The notes beneath the pieces were generated by a model. That model saw only the letters and a program-made list of their open reading frames with translations. It did no database searches and was not told where the DNA came from. DNA of 64,000 bases, taken from the NCBI RefSeq assembly GCF_002749615.1, contig NZ_CP024201.1:806001-870000 (forward strand), in the 5' to 3' direction. Below, in pieces: positions 55,901 to 64,000 of the stretch. Every line of letters starts with the position of its first letter. Positions within the stretch are counted from its first letter, which is position 1. Source of the DNA: Caulobacter mirabilis (lineage in GTDB: Bacteria; Pseudomonadota; Alphaproteobacteria; Caulobacterales; Caulobacteraceae). The translations under genes and the position numbers were made by a program.

Positions 55901-56315
55901 CATGCGTCCGACCGTCAGCCTCGACTACCTCTACCTGCGGGAAGGGGAGCGCAAGGAAGGCGGCAAGAGCAACGCCATCAAGCTGGAGGTCGACGAGCGC
56001 ACCAGCAGCCGCCTCTCGGCCATGGCCGAGCTGGCCTTCGGCGCGACCTTCGGGCGCGACCTTTGGTGGCGTCCGGAAGTGCGCGTCGGCTACCGTCAGC
56101 ATCTGGCCGGCGAAGTCGGCGACACCGTCTTCCGCTTCGTCGGCGGCCAGCCGGTGACCCTGGTGGCGACCGAGCCCGGCGACGGCGCCGTTGTCATCGG
56201 CCTGTCGCTCAAGGCGGGTACGGCGATGTCCTACGTGGCCCTTGAAGGCGAGTACGAGTCCGCCGACGGCGAGGACCGCTACAATCTGCAGCTGGCCGGC
56301 CGCGTAATGTTTTAA
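52974..56315 (+). CDS. Autotransporter with acidic, TSP3-like repeats and C-terminal barrel
   Basis: A 1113-aa protein from ATG 52974, chosen because it begins a good signal peptide (MFRKRLVATAAAAPMLLFAG, cut after LAE-like ALA); the frame is open 42 codons further. The passenger is beta-helix-like (repeated GNLINRGSISVTGDN-type turns). Acidic calcium-loop stretches occur at about 118-127 (DTDNDGDLDG), 289-323 (DYDGDGIPNDKDDDDDNDGK), 510-527 and 555-582 (DPDADGDGVDDADE). From about 840 an autotransporter barrel follows, ending in the terminal phenylalanine (LQLAGRVMF). Divergent from phoR. Confidence 0.9.
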   Translation: MFRKRLVATAAAAPMLLFAGAALAETTISDTRTSGVATGSIGTGGAADDIKIASAGKVKPTASGPAVTVNSNHKVVNEGEISTSDVNNSTGIQVNAGVTTTVTNKGVIRLDETYEAKDTDNDGDLDGKFATGAGRYGIRVMPGGTVTGDIINDTGGGITIEGNNSAGISVESNLTGNLINRGSISVTGDNARGVQVLGDVSGNVDLRGAIGALGENATGAAIDGDVGGKLIIQGSIASTGYRYTSRPADKAVRDKLDADDKLQGGPAVRIAGNVGGGILLDRPPVAGVDYDGDGIPNDKDDDDDNDGKKDTEDKDLDNDGIDDSLEGTASIVQNGGAPALLIGSDTQSITINPVGTGADQRGLVIRGSIVANGVYDDVDATGVQIGTTPTSAFTTDIKGGIRVQGSITAASFNGEAKGIYLSQGAIADRIDLEGNLLAAVTATSKSLADESSKGATALLIGKGAVTNSVYNSGIIGAIVNGEKGDAVAIRDQEGNLSFVQNTGKITAVINPTDDADDKDDADNDPSNETVTGKAIAIDVAAAKQGVRVRQYGVNDGDDDLDNTTKDPDADGDGVDDADEPAMVGNIKFSAFNDTFDLENGTYKGDIDFGAGNDVYNVGTTTTGAEAIGAIRNSADGLTVNVNKGKLTITNAEVINGTAVNIGAGASVIFTVDPTTNANTRFNVTSASIADGAKLGLTVTDLISGPQTYTVIKTAPGGLTAGNIDQSLLGNSPYLFVAKATANTSAGEVNIELRRRTSSEMSLTVNQSAALDAVYAALGKDNKVRDAFLGAETREDFLKLYDQMLPDQGEGLFSSLDMLTRTVSRLTATRPDLKQRYGPDSFWIQEVNVQVMRETGVTIGSDTKAFGFVGGYEAMGADGGALGATLAFVNAEEKDDVAQVGEQTNISLLEAGIYWRRSIGKFTINARGAGGYAWLSGDRVFIDPKTNLIERASADWNGFTGVASLSASYEQEIGRFYMRPTVSLDYLYLREGERKEGGKSNAIKLEVDERTSSRLSAMAELAFGATFGRDLWWRPEVRVGYRQHLAGEVGDTVFRFVGGQPVTLVATEPGDGAVVIGLSLKAGTAMSYVALEGEYESADGEDRYNLQLAGRVMF

Positions 56316-56407
56316 CCATTAGCGGCCACCCCTCAGGAACGCTGAACGCGTACGGAGTTAATCTCTATTGCTCCGATAGGTGTTCAGAGCTTTCTTGAAC
56401 ATCGTTA

Positions 56408-56430
56408 CGTCGCCGGTCCCAAAGGCGACG
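56408..56430 (+). promoter_or_regulatory. Hairpin in the leader of the porin gene
   Basis: CGTCGCC and GGCGACG form a perfect 7-bp stem around a 9-base loop (GGTCCCAAA). It ends 15 bases before the porin ATG, just upstream of the GAGGGG RBS, so it could affect mRNA stability or ribosome access. No known riboswitch is recognised. Confidence 0.4.
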
Positions 56431-56445
56431 GACTGAGGGGATACA

Positions 56446-57960
56446 ATGACCGGCCACAAACCCACGCTCCGCGCCGCGCTGCTGGCGGGTGTCGCGACTC
56501 TCTGCATCGGCGGGACCGCTCACGCTCAGGAATCCGCGGAGGAGCGGATCGCCCGGCTGGAGGCCGCGCTGGCGGAGCTCCAGGGGCAACTCGCCGACCT
56601 GAAGGCCTCGACGGCCGCCAGCGTCCAGCAGGTGCGGTCGACCCAGCAGGCGACCACGGTCAGCCTTGCGAACGGCCGCCCGACCATCGCCAGCGGCGAC
56701 GGCCAGTTCACCGCCAGCTTCCGCGGCGTGCTCCAGCTGGACGCCGCCTACTACGACCAGGATTCCGCCGGCCCGCTGGCCACCGACTTCCGCCGCGGCT
56801 CGTTCGGCGACGCCACTGAAAACGACCACGCTCGCGACCTGTCCGACGGCGCCAACTTCCGCCGTGTCCGCCTGGGCATCGAGGGCAAGGCCTTCGGCGA
56901 TTTCGAGTACAACTTCCTCTACGACTTCGGCGGTTCGGGCGTCGAAGAGGGCGGTAAGATCAGCGCCGCCTGGCTGCAGTACAACGGCCTGGGCTGGGCC
57001 AAGCTGCGCGTCGGCGCCTTCCCGCCGGTCACCAGCTTGGAAGACGCGGCCTCCAACGCCAGTTCCCTCTTCGCCGAGCGGGCCTCGATCGCGGAAACCG
57101 TCCGCGGCCTGGCCGGCGGGGACGGCCGCACCGGCGTGGCGCTGCTGACCGCCGGCGAACGCTGGACCGCCAGCGCCGCGATCACCGGCAATCTGATCGG
57201 GACGTCCACCTATGACGAACAGGTCGGTTTCGTCGGCCGCGCGACCTTCGTGCCCTACAAGCGCGAGAACACCCTGATCCACTGGGGCGTGAACGCGAAC
57301 CTCATCCTGTCGCCGGCGGCCAACGGTCCGGACGTTCCAGGCGGCGCTCCGACCCCGATCCGGCTCCGCGATCGTCCGGAGCTGCGCGTCGACGGCGTGC
57401 GCCTGATCGATACCGGCAACATCGACGCCGACGGCCTGACGGCCCTGGGTCTCGAGTTCGGCGCCCAGCACAAGAACCTCTACCTGCAGGCCGAGTACTT
57501 CACGATCGAGCTGGAGCGCCGCGCCAGCACGCTCGAGGATCCGCGCTTCTCGGGCTGGTATGTCCAGGGCGGCTGGATCCTGACCGGCCAGTCGCGCCGC
57601 TACAACGCCAACGGCGGCTTTGACGGCCCGCGCGTGGAGAAGCCGTTCAACCTGAAGACCGGGGACTGGGGCGTCTGGGAGCTGGGCGTCCGCTACTCCA
57701 CCATCGACCTGAACTGGGGCGACTACCGCGCCGGCGCCTTGGGCGCCATCCAGGGCGGCGAGCAGGACATCCTGTCGATCGGCCTCAACTGGTACCTGAA
57801 CAACGCCGTGACGCTGCAGGCCGCCTATCGCAACGTCTCGGTCGACCGCCTCTCGCCCGGCGGGAGCGCGTTCGGGACCATCGCCGCCACGCCGGCGCTC
57901 GGCGCTCAGGTCGGCCAGGATCTCAACATCTACTCCTTCCGCACCCAATACGCCTTCTGA
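56446..57960 (+). CDS. OprO/OprP family porin
   Basis: A 504-aa outer-membrane protein. Signal peptide MTGHKPTLRAALLAGVATLC ends near AHA-Q. A short coiled coil (SAEERIARLEAALAELQGQL) as in trimeric porins is followed by a 16-strand-type barrel (FTASFRGVLQLDAAYYDQD; KAFGDFEYNFLYDFGGSG) that closes with FRTQYAF. OprO/OprP-type porins take up phosphate or pyrophosphate, but this copy is followed 42 bases later by a sulfate-binding protein gene, so its anion may be sulfate. No good Pho box lies upstream. Confidence 0.92.
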   Translation: MTGHKPTLRAALLAGVATLCIGGTAHAQESAEERIARLEAALAELQGQLADLKASTAASVQQVRSTQQATTVSLANGRPTIASGDGQFTASFRGVLQLDAAYYDQDSAGPLATDFRRGSFGDATENDHARDLSDGANFRRVRLGIEGKAFGDFEYNFLYDFGGSGVEEGGKISAAWLQYNGLGWAKLRVGAFPPVTSLEDAASNASSLFAERASIAETVRGLAGGDGRTGVALLTAGERWTASAAITGNLIGTSTYDEQVGFVGRATFVPYKRENTLIHWGVNANLILSPAANGPDVPGGAPTPIRLRDRPELRVDGVRLIDTGNIDADGLTALGLEFGAQHKNLYLQAEYFTIELERRASTLEDPRFSGWYVQGGWILTGQSRRYNANGGFDGPRVEKPFNLKTGDWGVWELGVRYSTIDLNWGDYRAGALGAIQGGEQDILSIGLNWYLNNAVTLQAAYRNVSVDRLSPGGSAFGTIAATPALGAQVGQDLNIYSFRTQYAF

Positions 57961-58002
57961 CGCGTTAGGCGGCCAGGGCCGCCGCGCCTGGAGAAACCAG
58001 AC

Positions 58003-59043
58003 ATGACGAACGACCTTCGCAACCTCTCTCGTCGCGGCGTGCTCGGCGCCGCGGCGCTGGCCGCTCCCGCCGCCCTGGCGGCGGGCGGCGCGGCTCAGGC
58101 TCAGGCCAAGCCGCTGACCCTGCTCAACGTCAGCTACGACCCGACCCGCGAGCTCTACAAGGACATCAACGCGGCCTACGCCAAGTACTGGAAGGACAAG
58201 ACCGGCCAGACGCTGACCATCCAGCAGAGCCATGGCGGCTCGGGCAAGCAGGCCCGGTCGGTGATCGACGGCCTGCAGGCTGACGTGGTGACCCTGGCGC
58301 TGGCCTACGACATCGACGAGATCGCCCAGAAGGCCAAGCTGCTGCCCGCCAACTGGCAGTCGCGCCTGCCGCAGAACTCCACCCCCTACACCTCGACCAT
58401 CGTGTTCCTGGTCCGCAAGGGGAACCCCTGGAAGATCAAGGACTGGGGCGACCTCATCAAACCGGGCATCGATGTCATCACGCCCAATCCCAAGACCTCG
58501 GGCGGGGCGCGCTGGAACTACCTGGCGGCCTGGGCCTGGGCGCTGAAGCAGCCGGGCGGCAACCCGGCCAAGGCGCAGGCCTTCGTCCAGGAACTGTTCA
58601 AGCACGTTCCGGTGCTCGACACCGGCGCCCGCGGCTCGACCACGACCTTCGCCCAGCGCGGCCTCGGCGACGTGCTGCTGGCCTGGGAGAACGAGGCCTA
58701 CCTGTCCAACGAGGAGTTCGGGCCCAAGTTCGATATCGTCTATCCATCGCTGTCGATCCTGGCCGAGCCGCCGGTCGCCCTGGTCGACAAGGTGGTGGAT
58801 CGCAAGAAGACCCGCACGGTGGCCGAGGGCTATCTGAACTTCCTCTACAGCCCGCTCGCCCAGGACCTGGTCGGCAAGCACCACTACCGCCCGCGCAACC
58901 CGCAGGCGGCGGCGAAGTACGCGGCCAAGTTCAAGACCATTCCGCTGGTCACGATCGACGACACCTTCGGCGGCTGGGCCAAGGCCCAGAAGACGCACTT
59001 CGCCGACGGCGGCGTGTTCGACAAGATCTACCGGCCGGGCTGA
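58003..59043 (+). CDS. sbp: Sulfate ABC transporter substrate-binding protein
   Basis: A 346-aa precursor with a Tat-type signal ([20 protein letters not shown], cut after AQA). [20 protein letters not shown], then [20 protein letters not shown] and [15 protein letters not shown] are hallmarks of the Sbp/CysP family; [10 protein letters not shown] contacts the oxyanion. It would capture periplasmic sulfate or thiosulfate. No cysTWA genes adjoin it, so it must use permease genes elsewhere. It is probably cotranscribed with the preceding porin, and their pairing suggests a joint outer-membrane to periplasm route for the anion. Confidence 0.92.
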   Translation: MTNDLRNLSRRGVLGAAALAAPAALAAGGAAQAQAKPLTLLNVSYDPTRELYKDINAAYAKYWKDKTGQTLTIQQSHGGSGKQARSVIDGLQADVVTLALAYDIDEIAQKAKLLPANWQSRLPQNSTPYTSTIVFLVRKGNPWKIKDWGDLIKPGIDVITPNPKTSGGARWNYLAAWAWALKQPGGNPAKAQAFVQELFKHVPVLDTGARGSTTTFAQRGLGDVLLAWENEAYLSNEEFGPKFDIVYPSLSILAEPPVALVDKVVDRKKTRTVAEGYLNFLYSPLAQDLVGKHHYRPRNPQAAAKYAAKFKTIPLVTIDDTFGGWAKAQKTHFADGGVFDKIYRPG

Positions 59044-59055
59044 GGTCGCGGGGAC

Positions 59056-59652
59056 CTAGAACCGGAAGGCGAGGGCGGCGGACACGGTGTCGCCGTTCTC
59101 GCCGGGGGTGCCGATCTCACGATACCAGCGCAACGACATCGTCGCGGGCTTGCCGGCGATCGTGGCGTCGTAGCCGACCACCGGCCCCGCGGCGCTGCCC
59201 CGCCAGCGCGCCTGGCCGAGCATCGGTCCGCGCCCGACGGTCTCGCCGGCGGACCGGGCCGAGTAGCCGACCGCGCCGACCCTGAAGTCGCCGAACCGCC
59301 GGACGATCGCCGCCTCGGTCTCGAACAGGCCGCCAGTCTGGAAATCGGCGGCGTTCAGGCGGGTTTCCTCGACGAAGGTGACGGCCGCGGAGATGTCCCA
59401 GTCCGTGGTCGATCCGCTCCAGGCCACGCCCAGCGGCTTGTGGCTTTCGGGCGCGAGCGCGGGGCGGTCCCAGCTGGCGCCGGGCGCGAGTTGCAAGGGC
59501 GGCTTGGCGGCCGTGTTCTTGGGGAAGCTGAACTGAAGCGGGCGGGAAGGGGAGGCGGCGGGCGATGGGGACAGAGTCGTCTGGGCTTGCGCGCCGGTCG
59601 CCCCTGCGGCGGCGCACGCGAACAGCACCAGTCCCCTTTGCCACGCGTCCAT
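59056..59652 (-). CDS. Hypothetical outer-membrane beta-barrel-like protein
   Basis: A 198-aa protein from ATG 59652 (the open frame runs further but the signal peptide begins here: MDAWQRGLVLFACAAAGATG, cut after AQA). The mature part shows alternating beta strands (DWDISAAVTFVEETRLNAAD; GDFRVGAVGYSARSAGETVG) and ends GDTVSAALAFRF, a typical barrel-closing signature with C-terminal phenylalanine. It resembles the small phenol-degradation/SphA-type transporter proteins, with modest certainty. It is convergent with the sulfate-binding gene, 12 bases apart. Confidence 0.7.
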   Translation of the reverse strand: MDAWQRGLVLFACAAAGATGAQAQTTLSPSPAASPSRPLQFSFPKNTAAKPPLQLAPGASWDRPALAPESHKPLGVAWSGSTTDWDISAAVTFVEETRLNAADFQTGGLFETEAAIVRRFGDFRVGAVGYSARSAGETVGRGPMLGQARWRGSAAGPVVGYDATIAGKPATMSLRWYREIGTPGENGDTVSAALAFRF

Positions 59653-59959
59653 ATGCGTCCAACGCCGGGCGCGCGACTGTGTTGCATCGAGGGGGAGCGA
59701 CGGATTGGCGCGGCCGGGGATCATGGCGGCTCCGACGACGAAATCGGGCGGGACCGCCTCGTCGCCGTCGGAGGGATCCAGCCCGGCGCGAAACGGTCCC
59801 GCACGTCCACGGTCCCTCGGGCCGACAGGGCCGCCTCGGGGGGAAGGCGGACCGTGGGCGCTTCGACAAGACCACGGTCTCAGATCGTCTCGCCTAAAGG
59901 TATCGGGTCGATGCCGGAGACCCGCTCCGGTCGAGGCCCGTCCCGCGGCGGCCGACCGG
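59653..59959. other. Intergenic region with an inverted repeat, no gene seen
   Basis: A 307-base gap between the start of the barrel-like gene and the end of the response regulator gene, both on the minus strand. Frames that cross it have no credible RBS or conserved content. CCACGGTCC (59807-59815) pairs with GGACCGTGG (59849-59857), and CCACGGTC recurs at 59872-59879. This could be the terminator of the regulator gene or two alternative hairpins. Confidence 0.5.
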
Positions 59960-60595
59960 TCAGGCCTGGATGAGGTTGTGCTTGATGGCGAAGCGGACGA
60001 ACTCGGTCGCCGTCCGCACGCCGGCCTTGCGCATCGCGGCGGCGCGGTGGCTTTCGACCGTCTTCACGCTGATGCCCAGGTTCCGGGCGATCTGCTTGTT
60101 GCCGCAACCCTCGGCGATCAACTGGGCGACCTCCAGCTCCCGCGGCGTGAAGCTCTCCAGGCGGGACTTGCGGCGATCATGCAGCGCGGCGTCGAGCAGG
60201 ATCTCCGAGACGCAGTCCGAGAAGTAGGGGCGATGCACGGACAGGGCCGAGACGGCGTTGACCAGCTGCGCGCCGCTTTCGCTCTTCAGAATGTAGCCTC
60301 GCGCGCCGGCCGCCAGGCCGCCGCTGACCGTCTCGTCGTCGTCATGCATGGTGAACAGCAGGACTTCGGTGCGCGGCAGCGCCTGGCGCAGCTGGCGGGT
60401 CACGCCGATCCCGTTGAGCATCGGCAGCGAGACGTCCAGCACCGCGATGTCCGGTCGCTCGCGCATCGCCAGCTCCACAGCCTGACGCCCGTCAGAGGCC
60501 TCGGCGCAGACTTCCCAACCGGGCTGGCTCTCCAGGACGTCCCGCACGCCACGACGTACGACGTCATGATCATCGGCGATCAGTATTCGAAGCAT
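59960..60595 (-). CDS. NarL/FixJ-type response regulator
   Basis: A 211-aa protein. The receiver domain has D8/D9, phosphoacceptor D54 (IAVLDVSLPMLNGI) and the lysine in YILKSESGAQL. The LuxR-type DNA-binding domain (FTPRELEVAQLIAEGCGNKQ, then IARNLGISVKTVESHRAAAM) closes the protein. It is divergent from a histidine kinase of the matching NarX/DegS class across 218 bases, so the two should form one phosphorelay. The target genes are unknown. Confidence 0.94.
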   Translation of the reverse strand: MLRILIADDHDVVRRGVRDVLESQPGWEVCAEASDGRQAVELAMRERPDIAVLDVSLPMLNGIGVTRQLRQALPRTEVLLFTMHDDDETVSGGLAAGARGYILKSESGAQLVNAVSALSVHRPYFSDCVSEILLDAALHDRRKSRLESFTPRELEVAQLIAEGCGNKQIARNLGISVKTVESHRAAAMRKAGVRTATEFVRFAIKHNLIQA

Positions 60596-60764
60596 TGTGG
60601 CGTCCCTCTGTCGAAGACCGTGTATCCCGCTCCGTCCGAGTAATCCTCTGCGCGCGGGAGATTGCGGAAACGATAGTTTTTATTCGCGGACGTACCTTGC
60701 CGGGGCTTTTCGTCTTCTCCGTCTCACGCCACCATCCTGCTCCGGCGAGTCTCGAATGTAGTCG

Positions 60765-60790
60765 GGAACCTGGTTCATAGTTCCATAGTT
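60765..60790 (+). promoter_or_regulatory. Possible EcfG-type stress promoter before the kinase gene
   Basis: GGAAC at 60765-60769 and AGTT at 60787-60790, 17 bases apart, resemble the alphaproteobacterial general-stress promoter (GGAAC-N16/17-CGTT) with one mismatch. It ends 23 bases before the kinase ATG. An inverted repeat GGAAC-N10-GTTCC overlaps it. Confidence 0.25.
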
Positions 60791-60813
60791 TCTCTACCGG
60801 ACGGGAGACTGAT

Positions 60814-62256
60814 ATGGCTGGGGAAACGGCGACCATCGTCTCTTGGTTGCCTGCGCGGGACGAATTTGACTACCCGGCGGTCTTCGACGCCCTGGGCTTC
60901 CCCTTGGCGTTGCTCGTCGTCCGCGGGGCGGATGTCCGTTTCGTCGACGCCAACCAGACCTTCGTCCGCATGACCCGGCTGGCCAAGGCCGAGATCGAGA
61001 ACCGGCCGCTGTCCAAGGTTCTGCCCTCCGATGTCGCCGGCGTGCTGCTGGAAGGGGCGCTGTGCGCCGGTCGCGGCGGCGAGACGGTGCGTGTCGAGAC
61101 GACGCTCGCCGCGGCCGGCGGAGATCCCCAGCGGGTGATCCTGACGCCGCTCCACGAGATCGCCGAGGGCCGCCTGATCCTGCTCGACGCGGAACGGCGG
61201 CGAACCTCGCGCCTGCCCGGCGAGCGGGGACACAGCCTGGCCTTCGACCGGCTGTCCCGCGTCAACGAAGGTCTGATCTACATCTACGACGTGATCAAGG
61301 AGCGGTCGCTGTATGTCGCCCGCCAGCTGTCCGAGCTGCTGGGCCGTCGCCGAGGCGAGCATTTCGTGATGCAGGACCTGCGCGAGATGGTGCATCCCGA
61401 CGACCGCGCCGCTCTGGAAGGCCATTTCCAGGCGCTGAAGGACCTGGACGATTGGGCGGTGGAGGTCGCGGCCTTCCGCCTGCCGCGCGACGACGGCGAA
61501 TGGCGCTGGCTGGAGGTCAGGACGCGCGTCCTCGCCCGTGACCGCGGCGGCCGGGTGCGCCGGATCCTCGGCGTCGCCACCGATGTCACCGATCGCAAGA
61601 CCATGGCCGAGGCGCTGGACGCCGCCGGCCGGGCCCTGCTCGACGCCGCCGAGTCGGAGCGCCGCCGGGTCGGGCGCGAGCTTCACGACTCCACCGCACA
61701 GCATCTCGTGGCCATCGACCTGGGTCTGGGGGCGCTGCAGCGCCGGCTGCCGACCCTGAGCGACAGCGAAGCGCGTATCTTCGGCGAACTTCGGGCGTCC
61801 CTGGGCGCCGCCCAGCGCGAGATCCGGGCCTTCTCCTATTTGCTGCATCCGCCGCTGCTGAAGCGGCGCGGCCTGATCGACACCCTGCGGCGCTTCGTCG
61901 AGGGATTCGGACGGCGGACGACCATGGACATCGACCTGCGTTTGCCGGGCCGGTTGTGCCACCTGCCGGAGGAGGTCGAGGTGGCGCTGTTCCGGGTCAC
62001 CCAGGAGGCGTTGATGAACGTCTTCCGGCATGCGGACGCCCACCGGGTCCGGGTCGAACTGATCGCGCGCAAGGACGCCGTGATCATCGAGGTCGAGGAC
62101 GACGGGGTCGGCATCGAGGACGCCACGCCCGGAGTCGGCATCACCGGCATGCGAGCCCGGCTGGCCCAGCTGGGCGGCCGCCTGACCCTGACGCCGCTGC
62201 TGGTGGGGACGAAGGTTCGCGCCTTCATCCCCCTGCAGAGCGAGGCCCGGCCCTAG
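60814..62256 (+). CDS. PAS-domain sensor histidine kinase (HisKA_3 type)
   Basis: A 480-aa cytosolic kinase without membrane segments. Two PAS-like domains occupy about 20-120 ([20 protein letters not shown]) and 145-270 ([40 protein letters not shown]). H291 in [20 protein letters not shown] is the HisKA_3 phosphorylation site, and the ATPase domain has [15 protein letters not shown] and [26 protein letters not shown] precedes the ATG. Its cognate regulator is divergent upstream. The stop TAG shares its CTAG with the convergent permease gene. The signal is unknown, perhaps internal redox or a small ligand. Confidence 0.93.
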   Translation: MAGETATIVSWLPARDEFDYPAVFDALGFPLALLVVRGADVRFVDANQTFVRMTRLAKAEIENRPLSKVLPSDVAGVLLEGALCAGRGGETVRVETTLAAAGGDPQRVILTPLHEIAEGRLILLDAERRRTSRLPGERGHSLAFDRLSRVNEGLIYIYDVIKERSLYVARQLSELLGRRRGEHFVMQDLREMVHPDDRAALEGHFQALKDLDDWAVEVAAFRLPRDDGEWRWLEVRTRVLARDRGGRVRRILGVATDVTDRKTMAEALDAAGRALLDAAESERRRVGRELHDSTAQHLVAIDLGLGALQRRLPTLSDSEARIFGELRASLGAAQREIRAFSYLLHPPLLKRRGLIDTLRRFVEGFGRRTTMDIDLRLPGRLCHLPEEVEVALFRVTQEALMNVFRHADAHRVRVELIARKDAVIIEVEDDGVGIEDATPGVGITGMRARLAQLGGRLTLTPLLVGTKVRAFIPLQSEARP

Positions 62257-63010
62257 ACCTTCAGCCGGTAGCCGGTCCGGAAGATCCACCAGATGACGCC
62301 CAGGCACAGGGCCAGGAAGCCCGCCGTGGCGGCCAGGCTGACCCCGACGTTGACGTCCGACACGCCGTAGAAGCTCCAGCGGAAGCCGCTGACCAGATAG
62401 ACCACCGGATTGAACAGGGTGATCTTCTGCCAGATCGGCGGCAGCATGCTGATCGAATAGAAGCTGCCGCCCAGGAAGGTCAGCGGCGTGACGATCAGCA
62501 TCGGCACGATCTGCAGCTTCTCGAAACCGTCCGCCCAGACCCCGATGATGAAGCCGAACAGGCTGAAGGTGATCGCGGTTAGCACCAGGAAGCCCAGCAT
62601 CCAGAAGGGGTGCTGGATCTCGAACGGCACGAACAGGCGGGCCGTGGCCAGGATGATGAGGCCGAGCAGCACCGACTTGGTCGCCGCCGCCCCGACGTAG
62701 CCGATCACCGTCTCGACCCAGGACACCGGGGCCGAGAGCAGTTCGTAGATCGTGCCGGACCACTTGGGCATGTAGATGCCGAACGATGCGTTCGAGATGC
62801 TCTCCGTCAGCAGCGACAGCATGATCAGCCCGGGCACGATGAAGGCGCCGTAGCTGACCCCGTCGATCGAGGCCATGCGCGATCCGATCGCCGACCCGAA
62901 CACCACGAAATAGAGCGAGGTGGAGATCACCGGCGACAGCACGCTCTGCAGAAGGGTGCGGAACCAGCGGGCCAGTTCGAAGCGGTAGATGGCCTTCACG
63001 CCGTACAGGT

Positions 63011-63014
<4 letters not shown>
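62253..63014 (-). CDS. ABC-2 type transporter permease (YadH-like)
   Basis: A 253-aa membrane protein from ATG 63014; the open frame extends to 63419 but overlaps the ATPase gene. About six helices are visible, with the ABC-2 motif region [20 protein letters not shown] and [20 protein letters not shown] typical of the family, and [20 protein letters not shown] near the C-terminus. Length and partner gene match the YadG/YadH pair of E. coli, whose cargo is not settled. Start overlaps the ATPase stop (ATGA). Confidence 0.92.
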
Positions 63015-63937
<923 letters not shown>

Positions 63938-64000
63938 GCTTTTCCCCAGGCTAGATGCGTCGCGGACGGCGGCGGTCTGTCCGACTCTCCCGACCGTCAG

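Noticed and set aside
52950..56102. 1050-codon minus-strand open frame opposite the autotransporter
   Set aside because: Its V/D/R/A-rich composition mirrors the Asp/Gly-rich passenger; no signal or motif; the plus frame has a signal peptide and barrel.
56331..56445. Pho box before the porin gene
   Set aside because: No CTGTCA-like unit with 11-base repeat is visible; only inverted repeats were found.
56365..58998. 877-codon minus-strand open frame opposite the porin and sbp
   Set aside because: Antisense shadow crossing two clear exported-protein genes.

Overview
The window is a G+C-rich, densely coded chromosomal segment that fits an alphaproteobacterium, most probably a Caulobacteraceae member (Caulobacter/Phenylobacterium-like). 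This is inference from the pho/pst gene order without a local pstS, the lipid A neighbourhood with a CtpA-like phosphatase, frequent GTG/TTG starts, and dispersed palindromic intergenic repeats. I saw no tRNA, rRNA, CRISPR array, transposase or phage gene. The left edge cuts a gene; the right edge lies just upstream of an ABC-transporter gene pair.

Layout. 1-2713: two tandem DUF4139 exported proteins, the first truncated by the window. 2824-8929: carotenoid/stilbene oxygenase, DUF2855 protein, a TetR regulator, an epoxide hydrolase and an MHS-type MFS transporter, interrupted by dispersed repeats; the oxygenase and DUF2855 promoters share a short motif. 9074-13380: a 2OG-Fe(II) oxygenase followed by a smaller relative that has lost its metal ligands, then threonine aldolase, acyl-CoA dehydrogenase and a YkgJ-type cysteine-cluster protein. 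13425-28143: exported hydrolases (gamma-glutamyltransferase, S9 peptidase, class C serine hydrolase, M14 peptidase) mixed with a tightly overlapping run of small genes (VOC, SH3 lipoprotein, isochorismatase-type hydrolase, unknown, YnfA, MmcQ/YjbR), Pr6Pr, UbiD, DUF1963 and two tandem membrane paralogues. 28231-30612: a chemoreceptor with a CheR-tether-like C-terminus.

30692-40313: MAPEG protein and an envelope block: pmbA, cysQ-like, DUF4170, a 28-aa membrane ORF beside a long palindrome, a CtpA-like phosphatase, then MsbA-like ABC exporter, DUF374 acyltransferase, CDF metal exporter, waaA and lpxK. The last five genes are tightly packed and fit lipid A/Kdo assembly and export. 40402-44376: amidohydrolase, APH-type phosphotransferase, a 41-aa CxxC protein and purD. 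44480-46400: three overlapping genes for exported proteins that I cannot assign.

46408-52796 (minus strand): phoR, then pstC-pstA-pstB-phoU-phoB, the phosphate transport and sensing system. Three CTGTCG units at 11-bp spacing form a Pho box in front of pstC, and its first unit supplies the last two codons of phoR. Divergent from it is a large autotransporter with acidic, calcium-loop-like repeats, then an OprO/OprP-type porin and an orphan sulfate-binding protein. 59056-62256: small outer-membrane-like protein and a divergent NarL-type two-component pair. 62253-63937: a YadGH-type ABC-2 export pair whose last gene shares a CTAG stop with the kinase gene.
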